NCBI RefSeq assembly: GCF_018502385.1
Contig: NZ_CP075523.1
Span: 434,001-498,000 of the forward strand
DNA length: 64,000 bases
Direction of reading: 5' to 3'
From: Synechococcus sp. LA31
GTDB lineage: Bacteria; Cyanobacteriota; Cyanobacteriia; PCC-6307; Cyanobiaceae
The translations under genes and the position numbers were made by a program. Position 1 is the first letter of the stretch, and each line of letters opens with the position of its first letter. A model generated the notes under the pieces. That model worked only from the letters and a program-made list of their open reading frames with translations, made no database searches and was not told where the DNA came from. Shown piece after piece: positions 47,710 to 56,583 of the stretch.

Positions 47710-48930
47710 ATGGCGAGTGTTGCTGTTGCCATGCCTGTTCCGGCCAGTCTTGCCGCCATCGCCGAGGCGGCTGATGTGCGCTTCAACGGCGATCGCCCCT
47801 GGGATCTACGGGTGCATGATCCCCGCCTTTATGGGGCACTACTGCGGCAGGGCTCGCTGGCCCTGGGCAACGGCTACGTGCGGGGGGCATGGGATTGCGA
47901 GCAGCTTGATGAGCTGATTTGCCGCCTGCTGCGCAGCAATGGCAATCGCCCGCTCAGCCTGCGCTCAAGCCTGGCTGAACTGGTGCGGATCCTGCGCGAC
48001 CAGTTCAGCAATCCCCAGGCGCTGCGCCGCTCTTTTGTGGTGGGCTATCGGCACTACGACATCGATCCGCGGGTGTACGCCGCCACGCTGGATCCGCTGA
48101 TGGTGTACAGCTGTGGCTATTGGCGCCAGGCCGACAACCTTGAAGCCGCGCAGGATCACAAGCTGCGGCTGATCTGCGAAAAGCTGGAGTTGCGGCCGGG
48201 CATGCGCCTGCTGGATGTGGGATGCGGCTGGGGATCGTTGGCGGCCTATGCGGCCAGGCATTACGGCGTGGAGGTGGTGGGCATCACGGTGTCAGCCCAG
48301 CAGGCCAGCTGGATTGGTGAGCATCTGGCCGAACTACCCATTCGTGTGGAGTTGTGCGATTACCGGCAGCTGCCGGCGCTGGATCCGGGGTGTTTTGATC
48401 GCATCGCCTCGGTGGGCATGTTTGAGCATGTTGGTCGCCGCAATGATGCCGCTTTCTTTGGCACGTTGCAGCGCCTGTTGCACCCCGATGGGCTGGTGTT
48501 GCTGCACACGATTGGATCGGCCTGCAGTACTCGCCGCATCGATCCCTGGATCGATCGCTACATCTTCCCAGGTGGGCGCTTGCCATCGGCCAGCCAACTT
48601 GCCGATGGGCTTGAGGGGCGTTTCCTGATTGAAGATTGGGAAAACTTTGGTCTCGATTACGACCGCACCCTGCTGGCCTGGTGGCAGAACTTCGAAAGCG
48701 CCTGGCCCAGGCTGGAGAACGACAGCACGCCTGAGTTTTTTCGTTTCTGGCGTTATTACCTGCTCAGCTGTGCCGGCTTCTTCCGCTCGCGGCAGGGGCA
48801 GCTCTGGCAGGTGGTGCTGAGCAGGCCGGAGCGTTCAGGCAGCTATCAATCCTTGCGGCCCGCGCGTCAGGAGGAGCCCACATCCGCGCAGCACGACGCG
48901 GCGATCGAAGGGCAACCATGCTCAGCCTGA
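47710..48930 (+). CDS. cfa: Cyclopropane-fatty-acyl-phospholipid synthase family methyltransferase
   Basis: About 406 residues. SAM-binding motif MRLLDVGCGWGSLAAYAARHYG near residue 165, GITVSAQQ, and the family signature DRIASVGMFEHVGRRN. C-terminal catalytic residues fit CFA synthase (RRIDPWIDRYIFPGGRLP, YDRTLLAWWQNFE). It methylenates unsaturated acyl chains in membrane lipids, a stress and stationary-phase response. ATG 47710 chosen. Next gene is a sigma factor, 52 bp on. Confidence 0.92.
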   Translation: MASVAVAMPVPASLAAIAEAADVRFNGDRPWDLRVHDPRLYGALLRQGSLALGNGYVRGAWDCEQLDELICRLLRSNGNRPLSLRSSLAELVRILRDQFSNPQALRRSFVVGYRHYDIDPRVYAATLDPLMVYSCGYWRQADNLEAAQDHKLRLICEKLELRPGMRLLDVGCGWGSLAAYAARHYGVEVVGITVSAQQASWIGEHLAELPIRVELCDYRQLPALDPGCFDRIASVGMFEHVGRRNDAAFFGTLQRLLHPDGLVLLHTIGSACSTRRIDPWIDRYIFPGGRLPSASQLADGLEGRFLIEDWENFGLDYDRTLLAWWQNFESAWPRLENDSTPEFFRFWRYYLLSCAGFFRSRQGQLWQVVLSRPERSGSYQSLRPARQEEPTSAQHDAAIEGQPCSA

Positions 48931-48982
48931 TGGTGCAATCGCTGTTTCGCCGGAGGATTGAGCGCCATCAAGAACCGCGTCC

Positions 48983-49822
48983 ATGAGTGATGCCTTTGGC
49001 GACTATCTGCGCAACATTGGCCGGATCCCTTTGCTCACCGCCCAGGAGGAGGTTCATCTCGGAACGATTGTGAAAGACTGGATGGAGAGTGATGCTCCAT
49101 CACCTGTTCTCCAGCGCCGCGGTCGGCGTGCCCTGCAACGGATCGTGAGTGCCAATCTTCGATTGGTGGTGACGGTCGCCCTCCGCTATATCCGCCGGCT
49201 CAAGCACCTGGCCCATGACCCCATGGATCTGGTGCAAGCTGGCAATCTTGGTTTGCTGCGCGCTGCGGAGAAATACGATCCCACCCGCGGTTATAAATTT
49301 TCAACCTACGGCTACTGGTGGATTCGCCAGTCGATCAATCGCTACCTGCAGGAGCACAGCGGCAGCATCCGTATTCCTGTGAACCTGGTGAGTCTGGCCA
49401 ATCGAGCAGATGCCATCCAGAGCCTCCGCACTGATCCTCTGAGTGTGGAAGAATTGGCGGAGCTGCTGGATGAAACACCGGAGCGACTGCTCTATGCCAT
49501 GGCCATTCAGCATCGCAGCAACACGGTGTCGCTTGATCAGCAGCTCAACGGCAGTGATGGCGACATGACCTTGCTCGATACGGTGAGCGATGACCATCTG
49601 CCCTGCATCCACGACGACTACCACTGGATGCATAGCCAGCTCGAGCATCTTTCAACGCCCGAGCTCACGGTGATTCAGTTGCGCTATGGGGAAGACAAAC
49701 AGCGCTCCTTCGCGGAGGTCGCCCGTCTGATTGGTCGCAGCAAGGATCAGGTGCAGCGGCTCGAGCGGCACGCCCTCAGCAAGTTGCGCCGCCACCTCAC
49801 GCCTGCATTGGATCCGCGTTGA
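48983..49822 (+). CDS. RNA polymerase sigma-70 family factor (group 2-like)
   Basis: 279 residues with sigma regions in order: 1.2 (FGDYLRNIGRIPLLTAQEEVHLG), 2 (NLRLVVTVALRYI, DLVQAGNLGLLRAAEKYDPTRG, FSTYGYWWIRQSINRYL), 3 and 4 (IQLRYGEDKQRSFAEVA, then the HTH with RSKDQVQRLERHALSKLR). It lacks region 1.1, so it is a non-essential RpoD paralogue of the type cyanobacteria use for stress or circadian control. Lies right after cfa. Confidence 0.93.
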   Translation: MSDAFGDYLRNIGRIPLLTAQEEVHLGTIVKDWMESDAPSPVLQRRGRRALQRIVSANLRLVVTVALRYIRRLKHLAHDPMDLVQAGNLGLLRAAEKYDPTRGYKFSTYGYWWIRQSINRYLQEHSGSIRIPVNLVSLANRADAIQSLRTDPLSVEELAELLDETPERLLYAMAIQHRSNTVSLDQQLNGSDGDMTLLDTVSDDHLPCIHDDYHWMHSQLEHLSTPELTVIQLRYGEDKQRSFAEVARLIGRSKDQVQRLERHALSKLRRHLTPALDPR

Positions 49823-49872
49823 GGCCGCCATGGCCCGGAGATCGCGTGACAGATCTCCGGGCGGGCTTCCCA

Positions 49873-50136
49873 TCAGAAGCCCCGTGTCTTCATCCGGGCA
49901 GCCGCGTTGACTGAAGGTTGCAGGCCATTGGTGTGGGTCTGGCCAGCGCCACTGGTCTGCGGAGTCAGTGTGCGCTGTTGGTCACGCAGGGCATCTTCTA
50001 GTAGGAATGCACACAGATTGGAGACCGATCGCCCCTCTTCCTCAGAGCGGGTGAGAAGAGCCTCATGCACGTGATAGCTCAAGGTGATGGAGATGCGCTT
50101 GGGCTGGCGCTGTAGCACGCGAAAACGCTCGTTCAT
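49873..50136 (-). CDS. Small ribbon-helix-helix-like protein
   Basis: 87 residues. A short basic strand (KRISITLSYHVHEALL) is followed by two helices with SEEEGRSVSNLCAFLLEDAL. This fits a ribbon-helix-helix (CopG/Arc-type) DNA-binding core. The tail is polar and unstructured. Three similar small proteins occur at 56584, 56847 and 60286. Targets unknown. Confidence 0.65.
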   Translation of the reverse strand: MNERFRVLQRQPKRISITLSYHVHEALLTRSEEEGRSVSNLCAFLLEDALRDQQRTLTPQTSGAGQTHTNGLQPSVNAAARMKTRGF

Positions 50137-50289
50137 CTCAAAATCCGCAGGTGAATGTGCAACAGATGCCGGGAGACTTCAGCTTTGCTGCATCTCTCAG
50201 CAGCTTGAGAATACGAGCGTTAAAAGGTGGCGGAGTGCTCCGGTGTGATGAAAGCAAACGGTGCTTCTGCAGCACCTTGCATGCTTCAT

Positions 50290-50964
50290 CTACAGATCAC
50301 CTGCAGAGCTGATTGGGCTCCGGCTGAACTGCTCAGCGAACCAGCGGTAGGCGTGCTCCGCTACCGCATCGAGACTGCCAGGCTCACTGAACAGATGGCT
50401 CGCTTGGGGGATGACCACCAGTTCATTGCGCACTTGCAGTTGTCCGGCGGCCCATGCATTGAGCTCCAACACGTCGAGATCGTGCTCGCCCACCAGCAGC
50501 AGCACCGGGCAGCGCACCTCCGCAAGCCGTTGGAACACCAGATCCGGTCGCCCCCCACGCGACACAACCGTTTGCACCCGCTCGGGCCGTTCTGCCGCCC
50601 CCACCAGCGCCAGGGCGGCCCCAGTGCTGGCGCCATAGAGGCCTAAGGGAAGCATCTGTAGCTGCGGGTGTTGGCTGGTCCAATCGATCACGCTGAGTAG
50701 GCGTTGTTGCAGTGGTGGCAGGGCAGCCAGGGTGTGGCCATGGCAGGCGTGGTTGTGGTGCTCCAGATCAATCAGCAGGGTGGCGAGACCGCCGTGTTGC
50801 AACTGCTCGGCCACGTATTGGTTGCGGGGGCTGAGGCGACTGCTTCCTGATCCATGGCAGAACAGCACCAGGCCGGCCGCAGCGGCCGGCAGGGTGAGCT
50901 CGGCGAGGAGCGAGCCGCCTGGGGCGGGGATGGTAAGGCTGGTGCGGCTGGCGGTGGTGGCCAT
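50290..50964 (-). CDS. Alpha/beta hydrolase (dienelactone hydrolase-like)
   Basis: About 224 residues from ATG 50964. Oxyanion-side LVLFCHGSGSSRLSPRNQYVA, nucleophile elbow LYGASTGAALAL, Asp in VGEHDLDVLELN and His in IPQASHLFSEPG form a complete triad. This type often pairs with phosphoribosyltransferase domains in stress islands; a PRTase gene lies at 43914. Upstream codons to 51051 are open but look unnatural. Substrate unknown. Confidence 0.85.
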   Translation of the reverse strand: MATTASRTSLTIPAPGGSLLAELTLPAAAAGLVLFCHGSGSSRLSPRNQYVAEQLQHGGLATLLIDLEHHNHACHGHTLAALPPLQQRLLSVIDWTSQHPQLQMLPLGLYGASTGAALALVGAAERPERVQTVVSRGGRPDLVFQRLAEVRCPVLLLVGEHDLDVLELNAWAAGQLQVRNELVVIPQASHLFSEPGSLDAVAEHAYRWFAEQFSRSPISSAGDL

Positions 50965-51105
50965 CGCTGTTGAACCGGAAGCGTTTCCATCAGAGAAAGC
51001 CGCGTTGGCTGTGGTGCTGAGCGCTGCGGTTTTGCCCTGTATTGGTGACAACCCATCCCGGTCGATGCGGCGCTGTTCAGCATCCGCTTCCCTACAGCGG
51101 GATTG

Positions 51106-51375
51106 ATGGCGACTTGGCAGGTGTTGCTGATGCCCCCCTCAGGCATGCAGCGGGCGCGGCCGCGTTGGCTGCGCGCCGATGGCGGGTTCAGCCTTCATCA
51201 TCGCCTTGCCTGGCAGGTGGTCGAACCCAGCTGCGCCGTTCACCGCATTCAGCGCTGGCTGAAATGGAAGCGCCATGGGGCCAGGGTCTTAGAGCGCATG
51301 CGATTGGTGCACTGCTGCAGCAATCGAGCCGCAGAAGCAGTTGATCGTGAACCCAGCCCGATTGGCTGCGTTTAG
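51106..51375 (+). CDS. Hypothetical basic protein
   Basis: 89 residues from ATG 51106, starting MATWQVLLMPPSGMQRARPRW, with many Arg/Trp/His and three Cys residues. The ORF sits alone between the hydrolase and the second cyAbrB gene, and coding potential is better in this frame than in the others (Trp- and charge-rich, no repeats). No domain recognised and no strong ribosome-binding site. Could be spurious. Confidence 0.4.
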   Translation: MATWQVLLMPPSGMQRARPRWLRADGGFSLHHRLAWQVVEPSCAVHRIQRWLKWKRHGARVLERMRLVHCCSNRAAEAVDREPSPIGCV

Positions 51376-51400
51376 ATCATTGCCGCTGCTCGCTGCCGCC

Positions 51401-51802
51401 ATGCTCCAAGGGGATCAACTGCTCGCCAAACTTGACCAGCTGCGCGGTCTGAATCGTTCCGATCTAGTGCGGGCCTGTGGCTACGCAACCCACACTGAGG
51501 CCGGGCGTGAGCACCTGCACTTCACTGACTTCTACGAGGCGATCCTGGAGGCAAAGGGTGTGCATCTGCCGGGGCAGGGAGCACGTTGGCGTGCCCGCCG
51601 CAATGCCCAGGGGCGCCAGCTCAGCTTCAACACCCATGTCCACTTCAATGGAAATTTGATGGTGGGGCGGGCTTACACCGAGAAGCTGCAGTTACAGCCC
51701 GGCGATCAGTTCCGCATTCAGCTCAGCGATGGAGAGATCCGCCTCATCCCGCTCGAGCAGCGCCGGGAGCAGGCGGTGGCCGAGGCGGCTGCGGCGTGTT
51801 GA
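51401..51802 (+). CDS. cyAbrB-type transcriptional regulator, second copy
   Basis: About 133 residues from ATG 51401. Same family as the gene at 36524: SDLVRACGYATHTEAGREHL, FTDFYEAILEAKG, and the AbrB-like HFNGNLMVGRAYTEKLQLQPGD domain. It differs by a basic insertion WRARRNAQGRQL before the DNA-binding part and an Ala/Glu-rich tail. Two cyAbrB paralogues with partly opposed roles are usual in cyanobacteria. Lies 32 bp before the GAF-GGDEF gene. Confidence 0.9.
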   Translation: MLQGDQLLAKLDQLRGLNRSDLVRACGYATHTEAGREHLHFTDFYEAILEAKGVHLPGQGARWRARRNAQGRQLSFNTHVHFNGNLMVGRAYTEKLQLQPGDQFRIQLSDGEIRLIPLEQRREQAVAEAAAAC

Positions 51803-51834
51803 GCCCTTGTTGATCTGTTGTTTGCCTTGCGGCC

Positions 51835-52830
51835 ATGACGCCCTATCCGGACTATCCGATCCCCGCCGACGAGGAGCAGCGGCTGCGGGCGCTGCGGCGC
51901 TTTGCGGTGCTGGATGCGCCCGCTGATCCCCATTTCGATCGCATCGTGGCGCTGGCGTCTGAAGTGTTGGGGGTGCCGATCGCGCTGGTGTCGCTGGTGG
52001 ACCAAGACCGGCAGTGGTTTCTCGCTCGCCATGGGCTTGAGGTGCAGGAAACACCGCGCACCATGGCCTTCTGCGCCCATGCCATCGCCCAGCAGGAGCT
52101 GATGGAGGTGCCCGATGCCCTCGACGACGCCCGCTTCAACACCAACCCGCTGGTCCTTGATGCCCCAAAGGTGCGCTTCTACGCCGGTGTGCCTTTGCAA
52201 TCAGACGACGGTTATAACCTCGGCACGCTCTGCGTGATTGATCGCAAGCCGCGGGTGCTCGATCCCCATCAGCGGGTGATGTTGAAGCTGATGGCTGATT
52301 TGGTGATGCGGGAGCTGGAGCTGCGCCAACGCAGCATGCAATGCCCTGTCACCGGGCTCTACAACCGCAGCGTGTTTTTCCGCTTCGGCGAGCAGGAATT
52401 TGAGAATGCTCGTGCTGAAAGTCTGCCGGTAGCCCTGTTCAATTTCGACATTGATGATTTTCGGCAGATCAACATGCGTTGGGGTCACCAGGCTGGCGAT
52501 CAGGTGCTGCTCGATCTCTGTGCGGTGGCGCGGCAGCACCTCAGCCACGAGGATTTATTTGGCCGCATCGGCGATGAGGAATTTGCGATTCTGCTCGTCA
52601 ATGCCTCCATCAGCCGTGCGATGCAATTGGCTGAGGAGATCCGCCTGGCCGTTGCTGCCATGCGGGGTGTGTTTGATCAGTCCGACTACCATCCCAACAT
52701 CAGCGGTGGTATTAGTGCCATGGCCGATAGCGATCAGAGTTTTGCTGATTTGTTTTACAGGGCCGATCAGGCTCTCTATCTAGCCAAAGGCAATGGCCGC
52801 AATCAGATTGCCTCATTGCTAGTGGAGTGA
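51835..52830 (+). CDS. GAF-GGDEF protein with degenerate GGDEF motif
   Basis: 331 residues. N-terminal GAF sensor domain (DAPADPHFDRIVALASEVLG, VSLVDQDRQWFLARHG, GVPLQSDDGYNLGTLCVID; residues 20-155). C-terminal diguanylate-cyclase fold (residues 170-331). The signature reads RIGDEEFAIL (residues 244-253), so the second Gly of GG(D/E)EF is Asp. The I-site RxxD is also absent. It may be inactive or a binding domain only, or may still make a cyclic dinucleotide; unproven. Confidence 0.85.
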   Translation: MTPYPDYPIPADEEQRLRALRRFAVLDAPADPHFDRIVALASEVLGVPIALVSLVDQDRQWFLARHGLEVQETPRTMAFCAHAIAQQELMEVPDALDDARFNTNPLVLDAPKVRFYAGVPLQSDDGYNLGTLCVIDRKPRVLDPHQRVMLKLMADLVMRELELRQRSMQCPVTGLYNRSVFFRFGEQEFENARAESLPVALFNFDIDDFRQINMRWGHQAGDQVLLDLCAVARQHLSHEDLFGRIGDEEFAILLVNASISRAMQLAEEIRLAVAAMRGVFDQSDYHPNISGGISAMADSDQSFADLFYRADQALYLAKGNGRNQIASLLVE

Positions 52831-52871
52831 GCCGCCTGCTGGATCACGGCAGGCGGCCTTGGATGCGCTAA

Positions 52872-53306
52872 TCAGTCAACGGGCACGGTGATTGGTTTGG
52901 TTTCTTTGGTCCCGGCTCTCTTGGCAATGCTCACGGTGAGCTCACCCTTTTCGCAGTGGGCATGCACGGTTTTAGGGTCGGCATCATCGGGCAAAGAAAA
53001 GCTGCGGCTGAAGCTGCCGTAGGAGCGCTCAACCCGGTGGAAATGGGGCCTGGTTTCCTCGCTTTCGCGTTTGCGCTCCCCTTGAATGGTGAGCATGTCA
53101 TCAGCGATGGAAACAATCAAATCTTCTTTATTCATGCCAGGAATATCGGCTTTGAATAGATAGGTGCCGTCGCTTTCGCAGATATCCACACGTGGACCTA
53201 ATTCGGCCAGAGCCATGCTGGTTCCGAGGCGCAATGGTGGCCAGTTGAAGGCGCGATCGACGATCGCTTCGATGTCAGTGAGTGGTTCCCACTTGGTTAG
53301 GCTCAT
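52872..53306 (-). CDS. hspA: Small heat-shock protein Hsp20 (alpha-crystallin)
   Basis: About 144 residues. Start ATG 53306 is chosen because AGGAGG precedes it closely; an ATG at 53360 is also in frame. Alpha-crystallin domain: PRVDICESDGTYLFKADIPG, IVSIADDMLTIQGERK, RSFSLPDDADPKTVHAHCEKGELTVSIAK. ATP-independent chaperone that holds unfolding proteins and protects membranes under heat or oxidative stress. Downstream genes differ in function. Confidence 0.93.
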   Translation of the reverse strand: MSLTKWEPLTDIEAIVDRAFNWPPLRLGTSMALAELGPRVDICESDGTYLFKADIPGMNKEDLIVSIADDMLTIQGERKRESEETRPHFHRVERSYGSFSRSFSLPDDADPKTVHAHCEKGELTVSIAKRAGTKETKPITVPVD

Positions 53307-53388
53307 CGGAATGCCTCCTGGAAGATTGGTTGGCAGCTTTAGGTTATGGATGGCTTTCATTGCGTTCTCCTGATCACCACGATCTGGC

Positions 53389-53697
53389 TCAGATCAGCGG
53401 CGCAGCCCGCATCCGTGTTCGGCGGGCATTTTCTTCCAGGTCGCAGGGTTTGTAATCCCCGCAGATCTGGTTGCGGCTCGTGAAGGGCCAGAGAGCCATG
53501 GGCACCTGCATATCGCTAAGGCCATCACCGGCGGCGTAGCCGCTGAAATGCTGGGCGGCTTCGCTGATCTCCACGCTCTGCAAGCTGAACAGATTGGGCG
53601 AATGGCGTGTGCACGGCGCAATCGCGCCGAGTGAGGTGATATCCAGGCCATGGGCCTGATCCCAATAGGAGCAGGTTTGGCAGTGCTGGGTGTTCAT
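53389..53697 (-). CDS. Small cysteine-containing hypothetical protein
   Basis: 102 residues. Begins MNTQHCQTCSYWD (CxxC), with further cysteines in IAPCTRH and in ICGDYKPCDLEE (CxxxxxC). Five conserved-looking cysteines suggest a metal or redox site. It resembles short bacterial proteins that begin with C-x2-C-x-Y-W. Function unknown. Confidence 0.6.
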   Translation of the reverse strand: MNTQHCQTCSYWDQAHGLDITSLGAIAPCTRHSPNLFSLQSVEISEAAQHFSGYAAGDGLSDMQVPMALWPFTSRNQICGDYKPCDLEENARRTRMRAAPLI

Positions 53698-53780
53698 CGC
53701 AACGATGTGCAGACCTCCTCAGCCAAAGCGTGAGGGGTCTGCCTTGCGGCGGCCTCGGCATCACTGCAGCTGCTTTTCGC

Positions 53781-54506
53781 TCAGTCGCAGCAGATCCATT
53801 CCTGTGCTGCGAGCAGATCGCTGCTGCTGAAGGTTTGGCTGTCGGCGCGGCTGAAGCTCTGGATCAGCCGCTGGGCGATCTGCTGCAGCGGGCCATGGCT
53901 CACCACGGCGAGTTTCTGGGGGCGATGGCGATAGTCGCGGATCAAAGCCAGATGTTGGCGTAGGGCTCCAAGGGCGAGCCAGCCATCAAACTGCCGCAGA
54001 TCTAGCAGCACCCGCGGCCGCTCCACCTGGCTGAACAAATTGGCCAGGTCATCGTCGATTCGGGCGTAGACATCGGCATCGAGTAGCCCGATCAGGCTGA
54101 TGGTGATCACCTCACCCTGGCGCTCGAGGTGCACGGTGCCCAGCGCCTCGCTCAACCAACGCCGGGCGTTCTCCTGCTCATCCAAGCCAAACAGCTGCAC
54201 CGGGTAGGGCAACAGCAGGGCCAGGGCGCGGCTGGCCTGCCGTAGCCAGGCCAGATCGGTGACCACAGCCAGGCGCTCAAAGCCATCCCAATGACGTAGC
54301 GCGAGGTTCGTGTCGTCCCAGGCGGCCTCCAGGTTGAAGCCTGTAAAGCCTGGATCGAACACCACCAGCGCCTTCACCCGCTCCTGCTCGCGCAATGCCG
54401 CTTCCACAGTGGGAATCACCTGCCGTTGCATGTCCTCGCCGCTGATCAGGCCACTGCAGCTGAACCCCAGGGTTCCGTCTGGAAGGTTGTCGATCAGCTG
54501 GATCAT
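53781..54506 (-). CDS. STAS/SpoIIAA-like protein with two repeats
   Basis: 241 residues built from two tandem SpoIIAA-like (STAS/SEC14-type) domains. The first is residues 1-120 (FSCSGLISGEDMQRQVIP, ERLAVVTDLAWLRQASRA). The second is residues 125-241 (VITISLIGLLDADVYARID, RVLLDLRQFDGWLALGALRQHL, QKLAVVSHGPLQQIAQ). Such domains bind lipids or take part in anti-sigma partner switching. Function here unknown. Confidence 0.75.
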   Translation of the reverse strand: MIQLIDNLPDGTLGFSCSGLISGEDMQRQVIPTVEAALREQERVKALVVFDPGFTGFNLEAAWDDTNLALRHWDGFERLAVVTDLAWLRQASRALALLLPYPVQLFGLDEQENARRWLSEALGTVHLERQGEVITISLIGLLDADVYARIDDDLANLFSQVERPRVLLDLRQFDGWLALGALRQHLALIRDYRHRPQKLAVVSHGPLQQIAQRLIQSFSRADSQTFSSSDLLAAQEWICCD

Positions 54507-54534
54507 GGCCGCCAGGGTGCAGTGCCGCCGAAAC

Positions 54535-55704
54535 CTATGGATGGGCCAGGCGGCTGGCGGGGTGTGCGTTCTGGTTTGCTGCAGTCCTGCTGCGTTCGCG
54601 CTCGAGGCGCCAGCCGGAGCCGTTGGTGCGCCATCGCCACCCCTCGGCCGCTATCTCCAGGCTGAGTTGGTGCTCGAGTAGCTGTCGGTCGGCGGTGCTG
54701 GCTTGGTGGAGCTGAAAGCCGCGCAGCACAAATGGCTGCAGCTCAAGCGCGTGCAGTGCACCGCTGCTGCGCTCCAGCTCCACCCCGTAGAGGCACACCA
54801 GATCGGAGCGCCAGGGGGCGTGGGCGGGCAGCCCTTCGTAGTCGTTCATCAGATCACCGCAGCCGTAGAGGATCAGCCTGCCCTGATGGATCTCCATGGG
54901 TAAGGGGTGATGAGCGGAGTGGCCAAATACCACATCCACGCCTGCCAGCTCGATCAGTTGGCGGGCTAACCAGCGGTGTTGCTCCGGAATCACCGGCACC
55001 CAGTTGGCACCCCAGTGGAGCGAAACCACCACGATGTCGCCGTTGCGGCGGCGGCGCTGGATGCTGCGCACCAGCCAGCGCACTGTGGCGCTGTCGATCC
55101 GGGTGAGCAGCGCCAACCCCGGATGGCAGGGGGTGGCACCCCAGGCTTGCGGCACACCGCTGCTTGTCAAAGCCCAGGCGAACAGCAGTAGGCGTCTGCC
55201 CTGGGGTAACTCCCAGCTAGCGGGTCGCTGGGCCTGGTGGGGCGTGTGGCCTGCCCCGGCGCTTTGAATGCCAGCCAGCCGCAGCACCTGCAGGGTTTCG
55301 GCCAGGCCGTTGAAGCCCCAGTCGAGGCTGTGGTTGTTGGCCAGGCTGCAGCCATCGATGCGGGCCGCCTGCAGGCAGGCCGTGTTGGCGGGGTGTAGGC
55401 GGAAGTGGGCGCCTTTCCCCGGCCAGGCTTGATGGCTGGTGGTGATCGCAGTTTCCAAATTCACCAGCCGCAGCTGCGGCTGGAACTGCTCCATCCAGGC
55501 CAGGCTTTCGCCCCAGGCTGTTTCGGGGCCGAAGGGCGCTGGGATCGGGCCGTGGCGCTGCTCGGCGAGCTCAACGACGTGATGGGCATCGCGCACACCT
55601 GCCTCCTGCAGGCCTGGCTCGCAGTGGCGGGGCATCAGCTGATCGATGCCGCGGCCGAGCATCAGATCGCCGCCAAGCAACAGCTTCAGGGTTGGCGCTT
55701 CCAC
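54535..55704 (-). CDS. CapA-family protein (poly-gamma-glutamate synthesis-like)
   Basis: About 389 residues from GTG 55704. The PGA_cap metallophosphatase-like fold is shown by LLLGGDLMLGRGID, VNLETAITT, LANNHSLDWGFNGLAETL, VVVSLHWGANW and DVVFGHSAHHPLPME, with LILYGCGDLMNDYEG. The frame is open far upstream, but only from here does the protein match. A short membrane peptide gene overlaps its 5' end. Could be an extracellular-polymer enzyme or a general metallophosphatase. Confidence 0.85.
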   Translation of the reverse strand: MEAPTLKLLLGGDLMLGRGIDQLMPRHCEPGLQEAGVRDAHHVVELAEQRHGPIPAPFGPETAWGESLAWMEQFQPQLRLVNLETAITTSHQAWPGKGAHFRLHPANTACLQAARIDGCSLANNHSLDWGFNGLAETLQVLRLAGIQSAGAGHTPHQAQRPASWELPQGRRLLLFAWALTSSGVPQAWGATPCHPGLALLTRIDSATVRWLVRSIQRRRRNGDIVVVSLHWGANWVPVIPEQHRWLARQLIELAGVDVVFGHSAHHPLPMEIHQGRLILYGCGDLMNDYEGLPAHAPWRSDLVCLYGVELERSSGALHALELQPFVLRGFQLHQASTADRQLLEHQLSLEIAAEGWRWRTNGSGWRLERERSRTAANQNAHPASRLAHP

Positions 55705-55802
55705 AGCTGCTGCAGCGAGGCCAGAACGAACACGAGCAGGCCGGCGGCAATCAGCGCCGCGCAGAGTTGCACCGCTAGGGAGACCGGAATTACAGGGATC
55801 AC
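55686..55802 (-). CDS. 38-residue single-pass membrane peptide
   Basis: Reading from GTG 55802: MIPVIPVSLAVQLCAALIAAG, then LLVFVLASLQQLWKRQP. One membrane helix with a basic C-terminus (positive-inside). AGGAG lies six bases before the GTG. It overlaps the capA start by 19 bp in another frame, so the two could be coupled. It resembles small photosystem or cytochrome subunits in size and layout only; no match is claimed. Confidence 0.5.
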   Translation of the reverse strand: MIPVIPVSLAVQLCAALIAAGLLVFVLASLQQLWKRQP

Positions 55803-55956
55803 CGCTGCGCTCCTGCTGTTCACGATCTACATGCAACCCGTGGATGCAACGCGATGGGCAGCAGAAGCGCGCGCGTTCTGCGGCGGTGGCGCTGGAGCCT
55901 GGATTGCTGCGGTTTGGAGCGCTCACCCTGTGCGGAGTGTCTGAGTTGGCTGGCCG

Positions 55957-56451
55957 ATGGGGAGCAGCAATGGAACCTTCCATTTGGAATCGCCGGCTTT
56001 CCGTGATGGCGAGTTGATTCCGCTGATTCACACCAGCGAAGGGCTCAATTTGTCTCCCCCGCTGCGTTGGAGCGGGGCACCAGAGGCCACCCGCAGCTTC
56101 GCTCTGGTGCTGGAGGATCTCGATTCGCCGGCCGGCGGCTGGGTGCACTGGCTGCTGTTCAATATCCCGGCTTCGCTGCGGGCGTTGCCGGCCGGACTGG
56201 AGCGGGCCCCTGAACTGCCCAACGGTGCCCGCCATGGCAGCTGCTGGGGCGTGGGGCGGTTCGAGCGGATCGGCTACCAGGGGCCGCTGCCGCCCCAGGG
56301 TGCGGCCCATCGCTACGTGTTCCAGCTGGCGGCTCTGGATGCAGCCCTGGATCTGCCGCCGGGCTGCACGGTGTTCGACGTGCGTGAGGGGATCGAGGCT
56401 CATGCCCTGGCACGGACAGAGCTCACTGGGCTCTATGCCAGCGGTGCATAA
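55957..56451 (+). CDS. YbhB/YbcL (PEBP) family protein
   Basis: 164 residues of the phosphatidylethanolamine-binding/Raf-kinase-inhibitor fold. Motifs: NLSPPLRWSGAPEATRSFALV, DLDSPAGGWVHWLLFNIP, then HGSCWGVGRFERIGYQGPLPPQ and HRYVFQLAALD. The anion pocket (Asp-Pro-Asp/His) is in place. Bacterial members have no clear common role. Isolated gene facing away from capA. Confidence 0.9.
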   Translation: MGSSNGTFHLESPAFRDGELIPLIHTSEGLNLSPPLRWSGAPEATRSFALVLEDLDSPAGGWVHWLLFNIPASLRALPAGLERAPELPNGARHGSCWGVGRFERIGYQGPLPPQGAAHRYVFQLAALDAALDLPPGCTVFDVREGIEAHALARTELTGLYASGA

Positions 56452-56583
56452 CCCCTCCGCTGCTTTAGAAGGGGTGCAGCAGTCTGCTGCAAAGTGCTGT
56501 GGTGCGTTTGTGTGGTCTGGGGTTGCGATGGCCTTTGCGCGTTGTTCTGGCTCTGCCCTTACTTGTTTTGAGTGGGAGTTGAT

